From: Candidatus Rifleibacteriota bacterium
GTDB lineage: Bacteria; Muiribacteriota; Ozemobacteria; Ozemobacterales; Ozemobacteraceae
DNA: 62,819 nt
Assembly: GCA_012517355.1 (NCBI GenBank)
Contig: JAAYVD010000083.1
Location: forward strand, 1-62,819
Direction: 5' to 3'
In this document: positions 1 through 9,096 of the stretch, one piece after another
Position numbering within the stretch: the stretch's first letter is position 1
Layout of the letters: each line of letters starts with the position of its first letter
Program-made: the position numbers and the translations under genes
Notes under the pieces: generated by a model
Told to the model about the DNA's origin: nothing
Databases searched by the model: none
Seen by the model: only the letters and a program-made list of their open reading frames with translations

Positions 1-15
1 CGGGGCGCCGGGGGG

Positions 16-981
16 TCAGCCCTGCGGGTTGCCGGCGGTGAAGACGAGCGGCACGACCGAGAAGGAACCCTGCGGAGCCGCGTCGAAGTCGGCCTGACCG
101 AGCCACAGGCTGCCGTCACCGGCCAGGTCGAGGAACCGGTTCATGCCGTCGGGCACCGGGATCTCCTGCGCCGCCACGACCTCTCCGGTCAACTTGAAGC
201 GCGCCAGCTGGCGGGTGCCGGGGGGCAGGCCCTCCTTGGCGAAGGTCACCACCACCTCGCCGGCGGGGGTGACGGCCCACACCTGGGGCTGGCCGGGGAG
301 GGCCATCTGCAACGGCTTCTCCCCGAGAGGCTTCCCGGCGGGGTCGAAGCTGGCCAGGCTTCCCTTCCCGGCCGACTGGTCCCAGGTCAGCAGGTGCAAC
401 CGCTCGGCGGCGTCGAGGCAGAACCCGCCGCCCGTCCAGGGCAGGTCGCGCACCGGCTTGCCGTCGGGACCGAAGACGAACACCTTCCCGTGGCCCTGGT
501 CGCCGACGTAGAGGTTCCCCGACGGGCCGGCCTCCAGCCGCAGCACGTCAAGGAAGCCCGGGGTGTGGGTGACCGTGCGCACCACTTTGCCCTCGGGGGA
601 GATCAGGGTCACCTCCTGGGTGTGGCGGTTGACCGTCCAGAGGCCGGTGGTGTTCCCCTTGCCGTCGCGGACCACGGCCAGGTCACCGAGCATGGCGGGA
701 GTTCCCTTCGGCACGACCTGGAGGGTGGCGGTCACCTTCCCCGTCGCGTCGACCCGGAGAATGCGGCCCTGGAGGCTGTCGGCAATCCAGGTGTCGGCGC
801 CGGCGACCCGGAAGGCCTGGGGCCCGAGCGGCAGCGGGGTGCCGACGTATCCTTCGGCGGTGGCCGCGTTGAGGAAGGCGACCTGCCCCGGTTCGCGACC
901 GTAGGGCAGGCTGGTGGCGGCGGGAAGGGCGGAACTGGTGGCGAGGGCGGCGACCGCCGCCCACAACAGGATGCGATTCAT
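16..981 (-). CDS. Secreted NHL-like beta-propeller protein
   Basis: The 321-residue product begins with a cleavable-looking signal peptide (about residues 1-21, hydrophobic core then an Ala-Leu-Pro-Ala-Ala region). Repeated blade-like segments follow in which a Gly/Asp-rich turn precedes short beta strands, such as WIADSLQGRILRVDATGK, NLYVGDQGHGKVFVFGPDGK and SLWLGQ. This is typical of NHL/SMP-30-like propellers that scaffold binding or sugar chemistry in the envelope. The ATG at 981 is preceded by AAGGAG with a 6-nt gap, so the start is well supported. It is the last gene of a minus-strand operon, 44 bp after the SH3/cysteine-hydrolase gene. No catalytic motif can be assigned. Confidence 0.85.
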   Translation of the reverse strand: MNRILLWAAVAALATSSALPAATSLPYGREPGQVAFLNAATAEGYVGTPLPLGPQAFRVAGADTWIADSLQGRILRVDATGKVTATLQVVPKGTPAMLGDLAVVRDGKGNTTGLWTVNRHTQEVTLISPEGKVVRTVTHTPGFLDVLRLEAGPSGNLYVGDQGHGKVFVFGPDGKPVRDLPWTGGGFCLDAAERLHLLTWDQSAGKGSLASFDPAGKPLGEKPLQMALPGQPQVWAVTPAGEVVVTFAKEGLPPGTRQLARFKLTGEVVAAQEIPVPDGMNRFLDLAGDGSLWLGQADFDAAPQGSFSVVPLVFTAGNPQG

Positions 982-1025
982 GGCTGTCTCCTTCATGGTC
1001 TCGTGTGACCGGCGGGCGGGTCGCC

Positions 1026-2051
1026 TCAGGGCACCCGCGCCCAGCCGAGGTACTTGCCCCGGTATTTGGCTTCCATCTGACTGAGCGTGATCTCGTGGAT
1101 GCCGTCGTACCCGGGCCAACCGGTGGTCAGGATGATGGGGTCGCCGCTGTCGGTCTTGCGGCCAGTGGCAATGAAGATATGGCCCCATTCGTTCGAGCTG
1201 GTGGTGTCCTGGAACAGCGGGGCGCCGGCCGGCGGATCGCGGTCGTTGACGATCTTGCCGGCCGCCTTGCAGTTCCGATAGGCCAGGATGGCGCTGTAGG
1301 CCTGCAGTTCGGGCACCTTGCGGCCCCAGGCGGTGGCCACGAAGGCCAGGCACCAGTTGTTCCAGGTCGCGGCGGAATCCGCCGTGGTTTTGCCCACGTT
1401 GTGGTTGTATCCCTTCTGCTTGCCACCCGGAAGCTGGTCGAGAGCCCAGTTCACCGCCCCGGCGGCCGTCCCGTCGCCCTTCGCCGCGCCGACCGTGTCG
1501 CCGGTCGGTTTCGGGCCCTGGGGAACCGGTTCGTTCGAGGTGGGGGGCTTGGTGGAGGGGGGTTCCTGACCGGCGGGAGGCCGGGTGACCGTCGATCCCG
1601 GCGGCGGCGGGGCGACCGGCTCCTGGGTGGCCTTCCGGCCCGGGACCGACACGTAGTTCTGATGGACATAGGCGGTGCCGCCCTCCCAGGAGATCTTGTA
1701 GAACTCGCCCTCCTGGCCGATGACGGTGATCTTCGCCCCGTCGCGCAGGCCGCCGATCACCTTCCCCCAGACCCCCGCCCGCACCCGCAGCGAGGGATCG
1801 ACCTCGACCGTTCCCTCGACGGGCTGGGCGAAATCCCCGTCGCCCCCTTCGCCCGCGGTGACCGCGGGGGGGGCGGCCGGCGTCTCGGTGGGCGGTTCCC
1901 CGGTCGGGGTCACCGCCCCGATCGCCGCGTCGGGGTCGGGAACGTCGGTGATCTCCTTCGCCCCGGCCGTCCAGGCCGCCACCAACAGCAGGGCGGCCAG
2001 TCCCACCCACATCCAGGACCATCTGCGTCTGTCCACTCCGAACCTCCTCAT
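1026..2051 (-). CDS. Secreted SH3-domain protein with NlpC/P60- or CHAP-like cysteine hydrolase domain
   Basis: The 341-residue protein has an N-terminal hydrophobic export signal (about residues 10-32), a Pro/Thr-rich stretch, a bacterial SH3 domain (about 75-140), a second Pro-rich linker and a C-terminal domain of about 130 residues. The C-terminal domain carries WCLAFVATAWG and EWGHIFIATG, which place a candidate catalytic Cys at about 234 and His at about 291. This is the Cys/His layout of NlpC/P60 or CHAP cell-wall hydrolases, so a peptidoglycan role in the periplasm is inferred. The start ATG at 2051 overlaps the stop of the upstream prepilin gene (TGATG), implying translational coupling; a GTG one codon earlier is possible. 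No strong ribosome site is visible. Confidence 0.82.
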   Translation of the reverse strand: MRRFGVDRRRWSWMWVGLAALLLVAAWTAGAKEITDVPDPDAAIGAVTPTGEPPTETPAAPPAVTAGEGGDGDFAQPVEGTVEVDPSLRVRAGVWGKVIGGLRDGAKITVIGQEGEFYKISWEGGTAYVHQNYVSVPGRKATQEPVAPPPPGSTVTRPPAGQEPPSTKPPTSNEPVPQGPKPTGDTVGAAKGDGTAAGAVNWALDQLPGGKQKGYNHNVGKTTADSAATWNNWCLAFVATAWGRKVPELQAYSAILAYRNCKAAGKIVNDRDPPAGAPLFQDTTSSNEWGHIFIATGRKTDSGDPIILTTGWPGYDGIHEITLSQMEAKYRGKYLGWARVP

Positions 2052-2584
2052 CACCGATGGAAACCCGTAGCCACCGCGTTGACGGGGTGGGCTTCCGCGA
2101 AATAGAACCGCTTGCAGCGGATGGACTCCTTGTACAGCGGGGGAACGCTGACTTCAACCTCCACCAGGATACCGCGTTCCCCGAGCGGACGCGAGAAAGA
2201 CAGGTTCGTGATCCGGAGCCCGCGGCAGAACGGGTGTGCCTCGCCCCCGGCGACCGACCGGTCGACCCCCTGGCCGTTGGCCGACACCGCGTACTCGACC
2301 CGCTGGTCGACCACGCGGCTGCCGTCCCAGCCGGTCGTGTCGAGCCGCAACCGGCCCTGGTCGGCTTCGAACCCGCGACTGCGGCGGATGTCGGCCGCCA
2401 GGTTCTCCAGCAGGATGCCGACGGCCTGGGTCAGGGAGAGGGTCGAGGTCGACTTCCGGAACGATTGCAGGCCGCTCGTCAAGAGCTTCGAGCCGGCGAA
2501 CACCACCGTCGCCCCGACCAGCACCGCGATCATCAGCTCGACCATGGTCAGGCCCCTTATGGCTGCAGGGTTACGGGCGTTCAT
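2051..2584 (-). CDS. Type IV prepilin-like minor pilin (PilW/GspJ-like)
   Basis: The 177-residue protein starts with a short basic leader ending in Gly, then LTMVELMIAVLVG. That is the class III prepilin peptidase site with the conserved Glu at mature position 5 and a hydrophobic N-terminal helix. The rest is a small globular domain with no enzyme motif. It is inferred to be processed by PilD-type peptidase and built into a type IV pilus or pseudopilus tip. The ATG at 2584 has GAGG 7 nt upstream, whereas the ATG at 2590 is too close to it. The gene overlaps the preceding prepilin gene (stop at 2571) and is coupled to the next. PilW or GspJ similarity is by layout only. Confidence 0.83.
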   Translation of the reverse strand: MNARNPAAIRGLTMVELMIAVLVGATVVFAGSKLLTSGLQSFRKSTSTLSLTQAVGILLENLAADIRRSRGFEADQGRLRLDTTGWDGSRVVDQRVEYAVSANGQGVDRSVAGGEAHPFCRGLRITNLSFSRPLGERGILVEVEVSVPPLYKESIRCKRFYFAEAHPVNAVATGFHR

Positions 2585-3023
2585 GGCCATACCTCAAAGC
2601 GGTCAGGCGCAGGTCGCGCGCGAGGCCGCCGGCCGTCCAACGGACCTGGACGGTCAGCAGTTTGTAGCGGAAGGGCCACCCGGCGGTCGGCGGGAATTCG
2701 CGGACCGTCAGGAAGCGCTGGAACTTCGGCTCGAGCGGCCCGGCCAGTTCCGGCGGGGGGTTCAACGGGACGGGAGCGGTGGTCGCGGCCAGCGAGGGGT
2801 GGTCGAGCGGCAGGGTCTGCAGCCAGGCCAGCAGCTCGTCGGCATAGCCGGTGGCGAGCATCTCGGCCCGGGTCTGCACGGTCCCGCTGGAGCTGCGCTC
2901 GAAGACCGAGAAGACGGGCACCAGGATGACCCCCAGCACCAGCACGGCGATCGCCACTTCGACCAGGCTCAGGCCGCTGGAACGGGCCGCGTCGGGCCGG
3001 ACGGGGGCTCGCCGGTTCGTCAT
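2571..3023 (-). CDS. Type IV prepilin-like minor pilin (PilV/GspI-like)
   Basis: This 150-residue protein has a basic leader, then SSGLSLVEVAIAVLVLGV. The prepilin peptidase site (Gly before Leu) and Glu at mature position 5 are both visible, followed by a long hydrophobic helix. The remaining 110 residues are a short globular domain of the size seen in PilV and GspI. It sits 4 bp after the PilX-like gene and overlaps the next prepilin, forming a PilX-PilV-PilW style minor-pilin cassette. Function is inferred: priming or capping a type IV pilus-like filament at the inner membrane. Confidence 0.83.
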   Translation of the reverse strand: MTNRRAPVRPDAARSSGLSLVEVAIAVLVLGVILVPVFSVFERSSSGTVQTRAEMLATGYADELLAWLQTLPLDHPSLAATTAPVPLNPPPELAGPLEPKFQRFLTVREFPPTAGWPFRYKLLTVQVRWTAGGLARDLRLTALRYGHERP

Positions 3024-3027
3024 GGCG

Positions 3028-5337
3028 TCAGTTCCCCACCAGGACAGGCGTCGGGTCGAGGCTGACGCAGACGCGCTCCTCGCCGGCCCCCGGATAGGCG
3101 GACAACTCGGGCAGGTAGGAGATCCCCGCGCCCTTGAAGGCCGGGTCGAGCGGCAGGCGGCCGGCGGCCACCGAGCCGACGACGGTCAGCACCCGGTCGC
3201 CCCATTCCCGCTGGTGGCCGTGGTTGTTCAGGGTCACGGTGCCGCGGGCGGCCAGGGAAACCTGGGTGGGACCGTTCCCGGCGACCTCGATGTCCCCCTT
3301 ACGGGCCACCAGGTAGAGGATCGTGCCGGAGGTGGGCTGCACCGGCCGCGAGATGGCGATGTCGCCCTCGTCGAGGACGATGCCGCCGTCGCTGAGCAGC
3401 CGCAGGGAGTCCTTCACGACGAGGCGGTCGAGCTTGCGGAACAGCACCCAGCCGTTGAGGTTGAGATCGAGCCCGTTCGCGGTGCGGGTGAGCAGGCCGC
3501 GGCGTTCCAGCTCGCGCTCCCAGTCCGACCCTTCGGGGATCCCGTCGATGACCCAGGCGTAGCGGTCCTCGCGGGCGCAGGCGAGGTCGAGGAGGGCGCC
3601 CAAATCGGTGAGGTCCTTGCCGGGTGCCAGTTCCGCGTATCTGCCGGGAATCTGGTGGAACGGCGCGGACGGCCGCCGGTCGGGCCGCACCAATTCGTCG
3701 AGCGGGTCGCCGTTGACGATGGTGGTGACGGGGTTGGGGGCCTTGGGATCGCGCGGCGCCCAGGACCCGTACTGCGAGGCGAAGAACGCCAGCGAATGGT
3801 TGTAGGGCTCGGTCTCGACCAGGGTCGAGGCGAACTCGTCGCGGTATTCCTCGTAGGAGGTCGAGACGGGGGGCGGGGCCAGCATGTTGAGCATGGCCTG
3901 CAGCACCTGCGGGCACCGGTCGTAGTAGAGGGTACGGGTGGTGAATTCCTGGCTGGTCAGCCAGGGGTTGAACCCGAAGGGGTCGCCGACGCTCCCCGCC
4001 ACGACCTTGAAGCACTTGCCCCGCTGGAACCCGCGGGAGACCTCGCCCAACACCAGGGTCGGGGAGAACCGGGTGTAGGAATCGGGGCCCAGCAGCCGGA
4101 ACAAGGAGTTGAAGCCGAGCCACGACGCGTGCGGGTGCTGGGCGAAGTTGGCCAGCCATTTCCGGGTGCCGGGGTCGGTGTAGGCCTCCGAGGCGCAGTG
4201 GCCGCGATCCCAGGCCAGGTGGTAGACCGACCCGACCGCCCCTTCGGCCGAGAAGGGCTGGGCCGGCCGGTACTGGTAGAACGGCCATTGCCGCGGCGCC
4301 GACTCGCGGGCGCGCTGGAAGAAGTGCATCGACTCGCCGAAATTGCAGGGGTCGTTCATCGTGCCGCAGTCGCCATACGCCAGGAACAGCGTCAGCGGGC
4401 CGCCGCCGAGATACACGAGACCGACCGGTTTTTTGACCAGGTCCTCGAGGGAGGTCAGGCGGGCACAGGCGGCCAGGTTGTCCTTGCCGTTGAAGAGGAC
4501 GAGCGGGGTGGGGCTGTCGGGGGCGACGCGGCCGCCCTCGTCGCTCTTCACGCGGTTCCAGGCGAAGGGCTGGCCGGGCTGGGCCGCCTTCTCGACGTAC
4601 AGGGTGAACTTGGACAGGACCGGCAGCAGGGCGGGCGTCACCTTGCACGGCACCACGAAATGGAAGGTCTCGGTGGTATCGGCTTGGGTTCCCCGACGGT
4701 ACCAGAGATCGACGTGGAGATGCAGGTGGCCGGTCTTGCCGGCAGGGTAGAGGCGGTCGAGGGGCGTGGCGTCGGGGGGAGCGCCGAAGTCACGGGCCAG
4801 GACCTGCCAGGTGCAGGTGGCGGCCAGGGCGGAGAATTCCCCCTGCGGCGCGAGCAGGGCGTCGACCAGCGGGCGGAACTTCAGCTTCCCGCTTTCGTCG
4901 CGCAGGTCGATGGGGGAGCGGGGGGAATCGGCCAGCCGGCCGGGTGGCGCGGCCAGGGCAGTGCGCAGGGATCCGGTTCCCTCCTGCGCCAGTTTCTGCA
5001 GAGCCAGCACGGCCAGGGCCTGGGCCAGGCACTCGGTGGAGCGGAGCTGCTCGAGGCGGTGCGTCTGCGCCCGCTGCGACAGCATGTGTCGCACCACCCC
5101 CGCCCCGAAGGCGACCAGGATGAACACGAACACCGCCACCATCAGCAGCACCGAGCCGGCGGCGGGGCGGCGGGGACCGGCGGCCGGACGCGGGAACCCC
5201 GTGAAAGGTTGTGGCCGCCGGGATGAAGGGAAAGGGCGTGTCCCCGACCACGGACCAGGCCTGGAGACAGATCCGGAAGGCGCGGCGGGACGCAGGGACC
5301 CGGTGGCCGGGCGTAGCCTGCGTGGCGTGGACGTCAT
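3028..5337 (-). CDS. Large PilX-like pilus-associated membrane protein
   Basis: The 769-residue product has a long Arg/Pro-rich leader of about 65 residues, then AGSVLLMVAVFVFILVAFG, a hydrophobic segment like the N-terminus of PilX or GspK proteins. A large extracytoplasmic region of about 680 residues follows, with no recognisable enzyme motif. Its placement directly upstream of PilV- and PilW-like genes supports a PilX/GspK-like role in a minor-pilin complex. The start at 5337 overlaps the preceding stop (ATGA). The size is unusual: PilX is normally about 200 residues and GspK about 330, so the big ectodomain may be a filament-tip adhesin (inference). Confidence 0.78.
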   Translation of the reverse strand: MTSTPRRLRPATGSLRPAAPSGSVSRPGPWSGTRPFPSSRRPQPFTGFPRPAAGPRRPAAGSVLLMVAVFVFILVAFGAGVVRHMLSQRAQTHRLEQLRSTECLAQALAVLALQKLAQEGTGSLRTALAAPPGRLADSPRSPIDLRDESGKLKFRPLVDALLAPQGEFSALAATCTWQVLARDFGAPPDATPLDRLYPAGKTGHLHLHVDLWYRRGTQADTTETFHFVVPCKVTPALLPVLSKFTLYVEKAAQPGQPFAWNRVKSDEGGRVAPDSPTPLVLFNGKDNLAACARLTSLEDLVKKPVGLVYLGGGPLTLFLAYGDCGTMNDPCNFGESMHFFQRARESAPRQWPFYQYRPAQPFSAEGAVGSVYHLAWDRGHCASEAYTDPGTRKWLANFAQHPHASWLGFNSLFRLLGPDSYTRFSPTLVLGEVSRGFQRGKCFKVVAGSVGDPFGFNPWLTSQEFTTRTLYYDRCPQVLQAMLNMLAPPPVSTSYEEYRDEFASTLVETEPYNHSLAFFASQYGSWAPRDPKAPNPVTTIVNGDPLDELVRPDRRPSAPFHQIPGRYAELAPGKDLTDLGALLDLACAREDRYAWVIDGIPEGSDWERELERRGLLTRTANGLDLNLNGWVLFRKLDRLVVKDSLRLLSDGGIVLDEGDIAISRPVQPTSGTILYLVARKGDIEVAGNGPTQVSLAARGTVTLNNHGHQREWGDRVLTVVGSVAAGRLPLDPAFKGAGISYLPELSAYPGAGEERVCVSLDPTPVLVGN

Positions 5338-6041
5338 TCCCGGGCACCGCTCCGCCGGACCGGGTTGGAGTTCTTGTATTTCCAGGGGGGTTGGGGGTAC
5401 ATCTGGCGCATCAGCGTCCAGTCGTTGAAATGCGAATACCAGGTGCAGGTGCGCGGCCGGCCGGTGTCGTCTTCGAGGAAGTGCCATTCCCAGGCGACGA
5501 TGGGGTCGCCCGGGCCGGTTCCCGGATAGTCGGCGGGCGGCGTGGTGAGGTCGGCCAGGGTCGGGGTGCCCGCCGGCGGCGTGACCGGGGGCGTGGTCGG
5601 CGGCGGCACGGCGGCCGGCGTGCCGGCAGAGGTGTTCTCGACCAGGGCCTTTTCGGGATCGGCCACGGCGAAGACCAGGCGCGGCGCCCCCGGCATGGCG
5701 GGGGCCGGCGGGGACGGCGGCAGCGGGGTGGCGACGGGCCGGGTGCCCTGGACGGTCACGTAGTCCGCATGCACCCAGCCGGTGGTCGGGGATCCGTCCA
5801 GGTCGCAGGCGACCTTGTACCAGATCGCGGTGTGCAGCTCGGCGGGATGTTGCGCCCATTTCGCCTCGGTGATGTCGAGGGCATCGCCACGGGACAGGAT
5901 GCCGAGAATCGACCCCCACGGGGAGGCCCGCAGGTTCAGGCTCTCCACCCGCACCGAGGCGGTGACCCCGGCCAACACCGGGCCGGTCGGCCAGAAAACA
6001 CAGAGTACCAGGAGAACAACCAGGCCGATTTTGCGGTCCAT
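5334..6041 (-). CDS. Secreted bacterial SH3-domain protein
   Basis: First gene of the minus-strand operon. The 235-residue product has a signal peptide (about 1-24), a bacterial SH3 domain (about 25-105, with the typical SLNLRASPWGSILGILSRGD opening), a Pro/Thr/Ala-rich linker and a short C-terminal domain rich in Trp and Tyr. Bacterial SH3 domains usually bind peptidoglycan or peptides outside the cytoplasm. The ATG at 6041 has GGGGAGG 6 nt upstream, preferred over an upstream in-frame ATG at 6086 that gives a non-signal N-terminus. It overlaps the next gene by ATGA. The catalytic domain of the sister SH3 protein at 1026-2051 is absent. Confidence 0.82.
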   Translation of the reverse strand: MDRKIGLVVLLVLCVFWPTGPVLAGVTASVRVESLNLRASPWGSILGILSRGDALDITEAKWAQHPAELHTAIWYKVACDLDGSPTTGWVHADYVTVQGTRPVATPLPPSPPAPAMPGAPRLVFAVADPEKALVENTSAGTPAAVPPPTTPPVTPPAGTPTLADLTTPPADYPGTGPGDPIVAWEWHFLEDDTGRPRTCTWYSHFNDWTLMRQMYPQPPWKYKNSNPVRRSGARE

Positions 6042-6090
6042 GCGAACCTCCCCGGGGGAGGAGCCCCCGCAGCAACGATCCTTCACTCTG

Positions 6091-6099
6091 AGTATACCA
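6091..6099 (-). promoter_or_regulatory. Candidate extended -10 promoter for the pilin/SH3 operon
   Basis: On the minus strand this reads TGG followed by TATACT, an extended -10 element (5 of 6 matches) about 50 nt upstream of the start at 6041. No good -35 box is visible at the usual distance. It lies in the 124-bp divergent gap between the SH3 operon and the cyclase pair. The cyclase side has only a weak TGC-TACATT element at 6139-6147. Confidence 0.35.
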
Positions 6100-6165
6100 T
6101 ACCCGACCCCCTGAGGGGCAGCATCCCGGTCCGCATTCTGCTACATTGCAGGGACGGTGGTCCAC

Positions 6166-9096
6166 ATGAGAGCGATTGTGCGTTCGGCATTCCCGTTGGT
6201 GCTTCCCTGCCTGCTGTCGTTCTTCCCCGTGTTCATGGTCTTCCAGTATGAGGCCCTGCAAGAACGGTTTGCCAGGGAAGGAGGGACCGAACGGTGGGAA
6301 GAGAAGGTCGAGAGCCGGGTCGAGGAATTCCGCGCCGGCCACACCTTCCAGAGCCAGATCGCGCAGCTCGCCGAGGCCATGAAGGAGCGGATCGCCCGGA
6401 CCATGCGCTGGAACCGGCAGCCGCGCCTGACCGGGGAGGTTTTCGCCACGGCGGTGGGGCGGACCTTCCGGGGCCTGCACCGTCCGGCCGGCACGATGGT
6501 GTTCGGCTTCGCGACGGGGCCCGACGGGGCGGCGGAACTGCTGAAGGGGAAGGGGCTCGAGCAGGAGGGAGGGCGTTTCCTCGTCCGTTCCTTCGCGCAG
6601 ATGGTCGAGGACCGCCCCCCTCCTCTGGCGGTGAAGAAGGAGGTGTCCCAGCGGCTCTCCCAGGTCTTCGGCGACCTCATCTCCTGCGAACTGCTGTTCT
6701 TGAACCGGGGCCGGATGCTGATCCAGGCCGCCTGGCGCGGCCGCCTCGTCCACCTCTACTGGGACCGCATCATCGCCAACGGCCGGGTCGTGGGCGGCTT
6801 CGTCCTGATCCTGCCCGGGGACCTGCCGCACCAGGCCGCCCTCCTCCACTCGCTCCGGCACCATGTCTGGAAGAGGGATCCCGACTGCCGGCCCCTGCTG
6901 GTACCCATCGAGGTGGCCAGCGGCACCCTCCGCCCGCTCTTCCTTCCCACCCGTCCCCGTTCCTGGGGGATCGCCCGTGTCCTCCGCCTCCTGCACGGCG
7001 TGGGGAGCCGGGACGAAGTCGCCCGCTACGGCCAGGTGTCCGACCCGGCGCCCGGGGTACGGGTGCTCCGGACCGCGGTGACCATGGAACTCCCCTACGA
7101 GCTGTGGATCGTCAAGGAAGAGGGCGGCCCGGGCGGCGCCGCGGGAGCGGGGGGAGCCGGCGCGGGGGCGGAGGCGGGAGCGGCCGGCGAGGGGGGGCTC
7201 CTTTCCCGGCTTTTGCTGGCCGGCTGGGGATGTCTCTGGCTCGGCACCTTCGGATTCGTCTGGTGGTCGGGCCGTCCCCTGCGCCTGTCGATGAAGACCT
7301 GGTTCGTGGCCTACGTCTTCCTGGTCGGCGGCATTCCGCTGACCGCCCTGGCGGTCATGGGGGCGGCCCTGATCCAGCACACCGCCGACCGCCAGGCCCG
7401 CGAGAGCATCAGCCAGGCACGGTCCTTCCTGGAGAGGATCGACCTGAACAGCATGAGTGCCCTGACCACCTTCACCGAACAGTGCAAGGCGGCCCTGGCC
7501 GATCCCGCCATGAAGGACCTCCTGTGCTCGGACCGGGTCCTGGCCGGGCATCCCCTCATCCAGCGGTGTTTCGCCCGGTTCGCGCAGGCGGGGGTCCCCC
7601 TGGATTCCATCTTCCTGGCCCGGTTCGGCCAGGCCACCCTCCTGCTGACCCGGGACGAGGCATCGGCGCACGAGTTCCGCGAACTGGAAGAGCTGTTCCT
7701 GCCCCTGTTGTACAACTCCTTCCGCGGCCTCGAACCCGGCCGCATCGAAGCGGCCATCGTCAACCTGACGGATGTCCAGAAGTGGAACGTCGAGTTCGGT
7801 TCCTTCCTGGTCCACCCCAAGCTCTTGAACAGCGTCATCGCCACGCGGCGGCAGGGCAATTTCATGGAGATCGGGGACGGCCAGGTGTTCCACCTCTACG
7901 ACTTCATCGCCCGCCACGGCGTCATCCAGGCCGCCCTGGTCTTCCGGGCCAAGGCTTCCGAGGTCTTCTGGCTCCTGGTGAAGGACTGGATGCGGCCGCT
8001 GGCGCGCGAGTATCCCGGCCAACGGTTCGTGGGGGTCTGGAACTCGCCGCGCGGCCGCCAGTGGTTCTCCCCGACCCCCGCCGATCCCGGGCCGGAGACC
8101 CGCCGGCTGGTGCGGGTCATGACCGACGTCTCCCGCATGCGGGCCGGGATGGTGCAGCGGCATGGGGACCGGGCCTACGTCGGGTGCGCCGGCAAGCGGA
8201 TGAAGAACCTCTTCCTGGGCACGATCGTGGACCTCGGCCCCCTGCGGTCGATGGCTGGCCGGCGGTTGCGGGGCCTCGTCCTCACCGTCCTCGTCATCGC
8301 CGGCCTGATGGTCTTCGTCGCCTCGGCCATGGCGCGGTATTTCCTCGAACCGCTCCAGACCATGGAGAAAGGGTTCCGGGGCATCCTGTCGAAGGACTTC
8401 GGCACCCGACTGGGCTTCGCGCGGGACGACGAGCTGGGCGACGTGGCCGCCGCCTTCGACACCATGGTCGGCGGACTGAAGGAACGTGAGGAACTGGGCC
8501 GGTTCGTCTCGGGCACCCTCGACGTGTCGGTGGCCGCTGCCGAGCACCTCCCTGCCGAGCCGGAACGCAAGCCCGGCGCCGTCCTGGCCTCCGACATCCG
8601 CAATTTCACCACCCTGTCCGAACAGAATCCTCCCGAGGTGGTGGTCGAGATGCTGAACCTGCACCTGGAGGTCATGAGCGCGGAGATCAAGCGACAGGGC
8701 GGGTTCATCGACAAGTTCATCGGCGACGCCATCGTCGCGGTCTTCCTGGAGCCTGATCCGGCGGCCGCCACCGGCCAGGCCCTCGCCGCCGCACAGAACA
8801 TGATGGCCCGCCACCGCGAGCTCAACGCGACCCGCCGCCGCGACGGCAAGCTCTGTTACAGCATGGGGGTCGGCATCGCCGCCGGGGAGGTTCTGGTCGG
8901 CACCTTCGGGTCGGCCGACCGGCTCGAGTTCACCGTGCTCGGTGCCCCGCGCCAGGAGGCCGAGAACCTGGAGGCGCGCTCCAAGCAGGGCCGGTTCACC
9001 CGCATCGTGGTCGCGCCCGAGGTGGCCGCCCTCCATCCCGGCATCGCCTTCGCCCCTCTGCCCGGCACTCCCAGCCTGGAGATGGTCGAACGGTGA
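6166..9096 (+). CDS. Membrane class III cyclase, metal-site half (C1-like)
   Basis: The protein is about 976 residues; a GTG at 6157 would add three, and the numbering here uses that GTG. It has an N-terminal membrane anchor (about 8-27), a first periplasmic domain, two central membrane segments (about 350-410), a second periplasmic domain, a further membrane segment (about 705-727), a HAMP linker and a C-terminal adenylate/guanylate cyclase domain (about 800-970). The metal-binding Asp residues are present in SDIRNFT (D813) and FIGDAIVAVF (D857), and Lys853 is kept. The conserved Asn and Arg of the GDTVNLAAR region are replaced (FTVLGAPRQEAEN, giving Q933 and N937). Alone it should lack the transition-state pair. 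The next gene has the reverse pattern and overlaps by GTGA, so a heterodimer is inferred. Confidence 0.88.
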   Translation: MRAIVRSAFPLVLPCLLSFFPVFMVFQYEALQERFAREGGTERWEEKVESRVEEFRAGHTFQSQIAQLAEAMKERIARTMRWNRQPRLTGEVFATAVGRTFRGLHRPAGTMVFGFATGPDGAAELLKGKGLEQEGGRFLVRSFAQMVEDRPPPLAVKKEVSQRLSQVFGDLISCELLFLNRGRMLIQAAWRGRLVHLYWDRIIANGRVVGGFVLILPGDLPHQAALLHSLRHHVWKRDPDCRPLLVPIEVASGTLRPLFLPTRPRSWGIARVLRLLHGVGSRDEVARYGQVSDPAPGVRVLRTAVTMELPYELWIVKEEGGPGGAAGAGGAGAGAEAGAAGEGGLLSRLLLAGWGCLWLGTFGFVWWSGRPLRLSMKTWFVAYVFLVGGIPLTALAVMGAALIQHTADRQARESISQARSFLERIDLNSMSALTTFTEQCKAALADPAMKDLLCSDRVLAGHPLIQRCFARFAQAGVPLDSIFLARFGQATLLLTRDEASAHEFRELEELFLPLLYNSFRGLEPGRIEAAIVNLTDVQKWNVEFGSFLVHPKLLNSVIATRRQGNFMEIGDGQVFHLYDFIARHGVIQAALVFRAKASEVFWLLVKDWMRPLAREYPGQRFVGVWNSPRGRQWFSPTPADPGPETRRLVRVMTDVSRMRAGMVQRHGDRAYVGCAGKRMKNLFLGTIVDLGPLRSMAGRRLRGLVLTVLVIAGLMVFVASAMARYFLEPLQTMEKGFRGILSKDFGTRLGFARDDELGDVAAAFDTMVGGLKEREELGRFVSGTLDVSVAAAEHLPAEPERKPGAVLASDIRNFTTLSEQNPPEVVVEMLNLHLEVMSAEIKRQGGFIDKFIGDAIVAVFLEPDPAAATGQALAAAQNMMARHRELNATRRRDGKLCYSMGVGIAAGEVLVGTFGSADRLEFTVLGAPRQEAENLEARSKQGRFTRIVVAPEVAALHPGIAFAPLPGTPSLEMVER

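Noticed and set aside
3028-9036. A minus-strand frame open for about 2000 codons running through the cyclase gene
   Set aside because: Only the part from 3028 to 5337 has protein-like composition and a start signal. The portion opposite the cyclase is an Arg/Gly/Pro/Ala-rich shadow produced by high GC.
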